Shown piece after piece: positions 61,161 through 64,000 of a stretch of 64,000 nt of DNA. The notes below the pieces were generated by a model that worked only from the letters and a program-made list of their open reading frames with translations, had not been told where the DNA came from and ran no database searches. The DNA lies in the NCBI RefSeq assembly GCF_002116905.1, contig NZ_CP015118.1, forward strand, positions 6,334,097-6,398,096, written 5' to 3'. The translations under genes were made by a program, and so were the position numbers. Source of the DNA: Piscinibacter gummiphilus. Its GTDB lineage: Bacteria; Pseudomonadota; Gammaproteobacteria; Burkholderiales; Burkholderiaceae_C. Position 1 is the stretch's first letter, and each line of letters starts with the position of its first letter.

Positions 61161-62834
61161 TTACTTGTTCAGGCCGAGCTGCCGGTTGATCAGGTACTGC
61201 TGCGCGATGGACAGGATGTTGTTCGTCAGCCAGTACAGCACGAGGCCGGCCGGGAAGAAGAAGAACATCACCGAGAACACGAGCGGCATGATCCACATCA
61301 TCTTGGCCTGCACCGGATCCGGCGGCGTCGGATTCAGCCAGGTCTGCAGCAGGCTGGTGGCCGTCATCAGCAGCGGCAGGATGAAGAACGGGTCCTTCGC
61401 GGAGAGGTCGGTGATCCAGCCGATCCACGGGGCATTGCGCATCTCGACGCTGGACAGCAGCACCCAGTACAGCGCGATGAAGAACGGCATCTGGACCAGG
61501 ATGGGCAGGCAGCCGCCGATCGGGTTCACGCCTTCGTCCTTGTAGATCTTCAGCATCTCCTGCTGCAGCTGCTGCGGCTTGTCCTTCAGGCGTTCACGCA
61601 GTTCCATGATGCGCGGGTTCACCGCCTTCATCTTGCCCATCGAACGGTAGGCATAGGCGTTGAGCCAGTAGAACGCGGCCTTCAGCACCACGACCAGCGC
61701 CACGATGGACCAGCCCCAGTTGCCGATCAGCTTGTGCAGCTGCGTGAGCAGCCAGAACAGCGGCTCGGCCAGCACCTTGAAGTAGCCGTAGTCCTTCACG
61801 AGCTCGAGGCCAGGCACCAGCGCGGACAGCTTGTTCTCTTCCTGCGGGCCCACGAACAGGCGCGCACCCACGTCCTTCGACTTGCCCGCCTCGATGGTGC
61901 CGAGCGGCACGACCATCGAGATCGAGTACAGGTTGTTGCCTTCCTTCATCGTGCGGAACTCGCGTTCCTGGTTGCCGTCGAGCAGCCAGGCCGTGGCGAA
62001 GTAGTGCTGCACCATGCCGATCCAGCCGTTGTTGGCCGTCTTGTCGTGCTCGGCGTTGCCCTTCTCGATGCTCTTGAAGTCGATCTTGTGGAACTTCGAG
62101 TTGTCGGTGTACATGGCCGGGCCGGTGAAGGTCGAGTAGAAGCTCGACTCTCCCGGGGGCGCGTTGCCGTCGCGCACGAGGCGCAGGTACAGCTGCGGCG
62201 TGATGGCGGCGGCCGACGTGTTGACCACCTCGTGCTTGACACCCACCACGTATTCACCGCGCTTGAACGTGTAGGTCTTGACCAGCTTCACGCCACCGAC
62301 GTCGGGCGACTCGAAGCTCACCTTCAGCTCGTCCTTGCCGTCCTGCAGCGTGGTGTCGCCAGCCACGCGGGTCATCGCCGTGGTGTGGTTCGGCAGCTGA
62401 ACACCCGCGGTCGTCGGGATCAGGCCGGTCTGGGCCAGGTACAGGCGGTCCGGCGAGTTGTCGAACAGCACGACGTGTTTCTTCGGATCGTGCGGATCGA
62501 CCTGGGCCAGCAGTTCGGCGTGGCTGATGGTGGCGCCGTTGCTGTCGATCGTGACCTGGAGCAGGTCGGTGTTGACGACGACCTTCTCGGACGGCACCGC
62601 GACGGCCGCGGCCGCAGGGGCCGCACCGGCAGCAGCGACACCGGACGCGCCGATGTTCGCCGGGGCGGGCAGCGAGCCTGCGCCCGTGCCGGTGGCCGGC
62701 GCGGACGCGACGGTGGGCGCGGGCGCCGGGCTGAACATCGACGGGTTACCGTTGTGCTTTTGCCAGGCGTCCCAGATCAGGACGAGCGACATCGAGAACA
62801 CCACCCACAGCAGGGTGCGGCGAATATCGGTCAT
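61161..62834 (-). CDS. yidC: membrane protein insertase YidC
   Basis: YidC inserts and folds inner-membrane proteins with or without SecYEG. The 557-residue protein has an N-terminal span (about 7-22), an Ala/Pro-rich linker, the periplasmic beta-super-sandwich (to about 330), and five C-terminal spans with the conserved LPILVQMPFFIALYWVLL and FFFFPAGLVLYWLTNN blocks. ATG 62834 overlaps the yidD stop by four bases (ATGA). Confidence 0.96.
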   Translation of the reverse strand: MTDIRRTLLWVVFSMSLVLIWDAWQKHNGNPSMFSPAPAPTVASAPATGTGAGSLPAPANIGASGVAAAGAAPAAAAVAVPSEKVVVNTDLLQVTIDSNGATISHAELLAQVDPHDPKKHVVLFDNSPDRLYLAQTGLIPTTAGVQLPNHTTAMTRVAGDTTLQDGKDELKVSFESPDVGGVKLVKTYTFKRGEYVVGVKHEVVNTSAAAITPQLYLRLVRDGNAPPGESSFYSTFTGPAMYTDNSKFHKIDFKSIEKGNAEHDKTANNGWIGMVQHYFATAWLLDGNQEREFRTMKEGNNLYSISMVVPLGTIEAGKSKDVGARLFVGPQEENKLSALVPGLELVKDYGYFKVLAEPLFWLLTQLHKLIGNWGWSIVALVVVLKAAFYWLNAYAYRSMGKMKAVNPRIMELRERLKDKPQQLQQEMLKIYKDEGVNPIGGCLPILVQMPFFIALYWVLLSSVEMRNAPWIGWITDLSAKDPFFILPLLMTATSLLQTWLNPTPPDPVQAKMMWIMPLVFSVMFFFFPAGLVLYWLTNNILSIAQQYLINRQLGLNK

Positions 62835-63154
62835 GTACGGGTCTTCTCGGGATGAGGGATGGGAGAGGAGTCGGACGGCGCCGGGTGGTTCACCCAACGC
62901 GTGAACAAGCCCGGCACGTTCGAAGGCACGGGGTCGTGGCCACCCTGGCACCACGGATGGCAGCGGGCCAGCCGGCGCACGGTCAGGTAGCTCCCGGCCA
63001 CCGCACCATGTTCCTGCAGGGCCTGCAGCGAATAGGCGCTGCAGCTGGGGGTGAAACGGCACACGTTGCCGATCCACGCGCTCAGAAACAGGCGGTAGCC
63101 CTTCACGAGCAGGATCAGCAGCCGCTGCGGGGCGTGGAACAGCCAGGCGGGCAT
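62831..63154 (-). CDS. yidD: membrane protein insertion efficiency factor YidD
   Basis: YidD is a small peripheral protein that helps YidC-dependent insertion. The 107 residues include the amphipathic N-terminus FHAPQRLLILLVKGYRLFLSAWIG and the Cys-containing signature CRFTPSCSAYSLQALQEHGAV. ATG 63154 lies 20 bases after the end of rnpA; a GTG at 63187 would overlap rnpA. Coupled to yidC by ATGA. Confidence 0.92.
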   Translation of the reverse strand: MPAWLFHAPQRLLILLVKGYRLFLSAWIGNVCRFTPSCSAYSLQALQEHGAVAGSYLTVRRLARCHPWCQGGHDPVPSNVPGLFTRWVNHPAPSDSSPIPHPEKTRT

Positions 63155-63173
63155 GGTGAAGACCGCCGCCGAT

Positions 63174-63656
63174 TCAGCCGCGGGCACGGCGAGCCGCGTG
63201 GGCCATCACCGTGTCCAGCTCGGCGGCCGCCGCCAAGCGCAGCGCATCGGACGACGCACTGGCAAAGAGCTTGCGATCGAACCCCGCGCGCAGGCGCACC
63301 ACCCACAGGCCACGGGGCAGGCCCGCATCCGGGTTGGACTGGAGCTGGTCGCGCACCGCGCGATGGATCTGGCGCTTGAGCAGCGTGCGGGTCACCGCAC
63401 GCCGGGCGTGCCGCTTGGGCACCACCGTGCCGACCCAGAGGCCGGCGAGCTCGGAACCATCCACAAGGGAAGGTTCGGCCGTCGACGACCCTGTTGACAA
63501 GTCGTCCGCCTCGGCCTTGCGGCGCGGTGCGGCGGGCTGGCTCGGCGCGCTGGCCAGGTAGTGCACGGCGAAATGGGCACTGCGTGCGCGGGTGGGGGTG
63601 CCGAGGACCCGTTCGAAGTCGACGGACCGCAGCAGGTGGCCGATCACGGTGTTCAC
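63174..63656 (-). CDS. rnpA: ribonuclease P protein component
   Basis: RnpA assists the RNase P RNA in processing tRNA 5' ends. The 160-residue product starts at a GTG (63656) and has the RNR-type block VGTVVPKRHARRAVTRTLLKRQIHRAVRDQ (basic helix). It is longer than the usual ~120 residues because of an insertion about 40-65 (PRRKAEADDLSTGSSTAEPSLVDG). It lies 37 bases after rpmH. Confidence 0.92.
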   Translation of the reverse strand: MNTVIGHLLRSVDFERVLGTPTRARSAHFAVHYLASAPSQPAAPRRKAEADDLSTGSSTAEPSLVDGSELAGLWVGTVVPKRHARRAVTRTLLKRQIHRAVRDQLQSNPDAGLPRGLWVVRLRAGFDRKLFASASSDALRLAAAAELDTVMAHAARRARG

Positions 63657-63693
63657 CGGGAACGGCCGTGCACCACGCGCGTTCGCGTCGGCC

Positions 63694-63828
63694 TCAGACG
63701 GCCAGGCGCTTGCGGCCCTTGGCGCGGCGGGCGTTGATCACGGCACGGCCGCCCTTGGTCTTCATGCGGACCAGGAAACCATGGGTGCGGGCGCGGCGGG
63801 TCTTCGAGGCTTGGTAGGTACGTTTCAT
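63694..63828 (-). CDS. rpmH: 50S ribosomal protein L34
   Basis: L34 is a 44-residue basic protein of the large subunit. The whole sequence is the family pattern, MKRTYQASKTRRARTHGF then RMKTKGGRAVINARRAKGRKRL. ATG 63828. It heads the rpmH-rnpA-yidD-yidC operon. dnaA is normally divergent from it beyond the right edge. Confidence 0.96.
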   Translation of the reverse strand: MKRTYQASKTRRARTHGFLVRMKTKGGRAVINARRAKGRKRLAV

Positions 63829-63857
63829 GATCAGTCTCAGCTTGGAAAGGCCGTCGG

Positions 63858-63878
63858 TCGCACGCACACCGCGTGCGA
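63858..63878. promoter_or_regulatory. hairpin upstream of rpmH
   Basis: TCGCACGC (63858-63865) and GCGTGCGA (63871-63878) are perfect arms around ACACC, 30-50 bases before the rpmH ATG. It may be in the rpmH leader or promoter. No DnaA box (TTATCCACA) is visible in the last 170 bases. Confidence 0.35.
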
Positions 63879-64000
63879 AACAAACTCGTGGCCAAGGGCC
63901 CCTCCAGCGCTGCCACGCAGCATTCGTGCACCTGGCTTGGCACACGTCCTGCAAGCCCTCGCGGCCTTGCCTGGGCTCGCACCCGGGCACGCCGAAAGAG

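Noticed and set aside
63829..64000. Replication origin oriC / DnaA boxes
   Set aside because: No TTATCCACA-like 9-mers and no A+T-rich unwinding element seen; gene order suggests the origin lies further right.

Overview
The window is high-GC chromosomal DNA of a betaproteobacterium, most likely Burkholderiales (Rubrivivax/Leptothrix/Roseateles-like). This rests on gene content and order: recG-oxyR-dps, mnmG-rsmG-lysE-parA, kdsD-kdsC-lptC, and the origin-proximal block mnmE-yidC-yidD-rnpA-rpmH. The right edge stops just upstream of rpmH, where dnaA and oriC would normally follow outside the window. Three parS-like 16-mers at 16.5-17.7 kb also mark an origin-proximal domain. No tRNA, rRNA, CRISPR array, transposase or prophage was seen; this is a dense core-genome stretch with a few accessory insertions.

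Layout. 0-4.1 kb: recG (5' truncated), oxyR, dps and a DJ-1/PfpI protein on the + strand. 4.1-5.3 kb: a PIN-domain toxin with an HTH antitoxin and a 19-bp palindrome. 5.3-12.1 kb: prkA-yeaH-spoVR, with a hybrid histidine kinase downstream. 12.5-19.1 kb: chromosome partition (parB, parA), with argC inserted on the opposite strand, then lysE, rsmG and mnmG. 19.2-25.9 kb: a peptide-export island (LuxR-type regulator, 52-residue double-glycine peptide, HlyD adaptor, C39-peptidase ABC transporter, HD-GYP protein). 25.9-29.7 kb: a glutaredoxin, S33 protease and ABC-2 exporter operon. 29.8-31.4 kb: pirin and glutathione transferase. 31.5-36.3 kb: a ybhP-clsB-ybhN cluster with an AsmA-like protein. 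36.3-41.3 kb: pabB divergent from a chorismate-lyase-like gene and bioA-bioD-bioF. 41.4-46.9 kb: opgC-like, SGNH hydrolase, FadH-like reductase and a lipoprotein hydrolase. 47-52 kb: CPA2 antiporter divergent from kdsD-kdsC-lptC-SDR. 52.2-59.5 kb: glycine-rich RRM protein, MarC, CreD, GMC oxidoreductase, TSUP permease, HDOD protein and a cyclic-nucleotide-binding protein. 59.6-63.8 kb: mnmE, yidC, yidD, rnpA and rpmH.

The strongest candidate for an undescribed system is the 19.5-25.5 kb island. A LuxR-type regulator without a neighbouring luxI precedes an easily missed 52-codon gene at 24314-24472. Its product has a double-glycine leader (LSPELLQQIGG) and a predicted 12-residue mature peptide, AGGPRALPKGGW. 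HlyD and C39-ABC genes for cleavage and export follow, then an HD-GYP gene. Sites with the lux-box layout (CTGT-N8-ACAG or ACAC) lie upstream of both luxR and the peptide gene, and a 10-bp inverted repeat covers the peptide's ribosome-binding site. The reading is of quorum-responsive production and export of a very small peptide, with a possible c-di-GMP output.

Many neighbouring genes overlap by 1 or 4 bases (TGATG, ATGA, GTGA), which argues for translational coupling in yeaH-spoVR, rsmG-lysE, the ABC-2 operon, the bio operon, kdsD-kdsC-lptC-SDR and yidD-yidC. Start codons were chosen from ribosome-binding sites and family N-termini; where this differs from the longest open frame, the entry says so.
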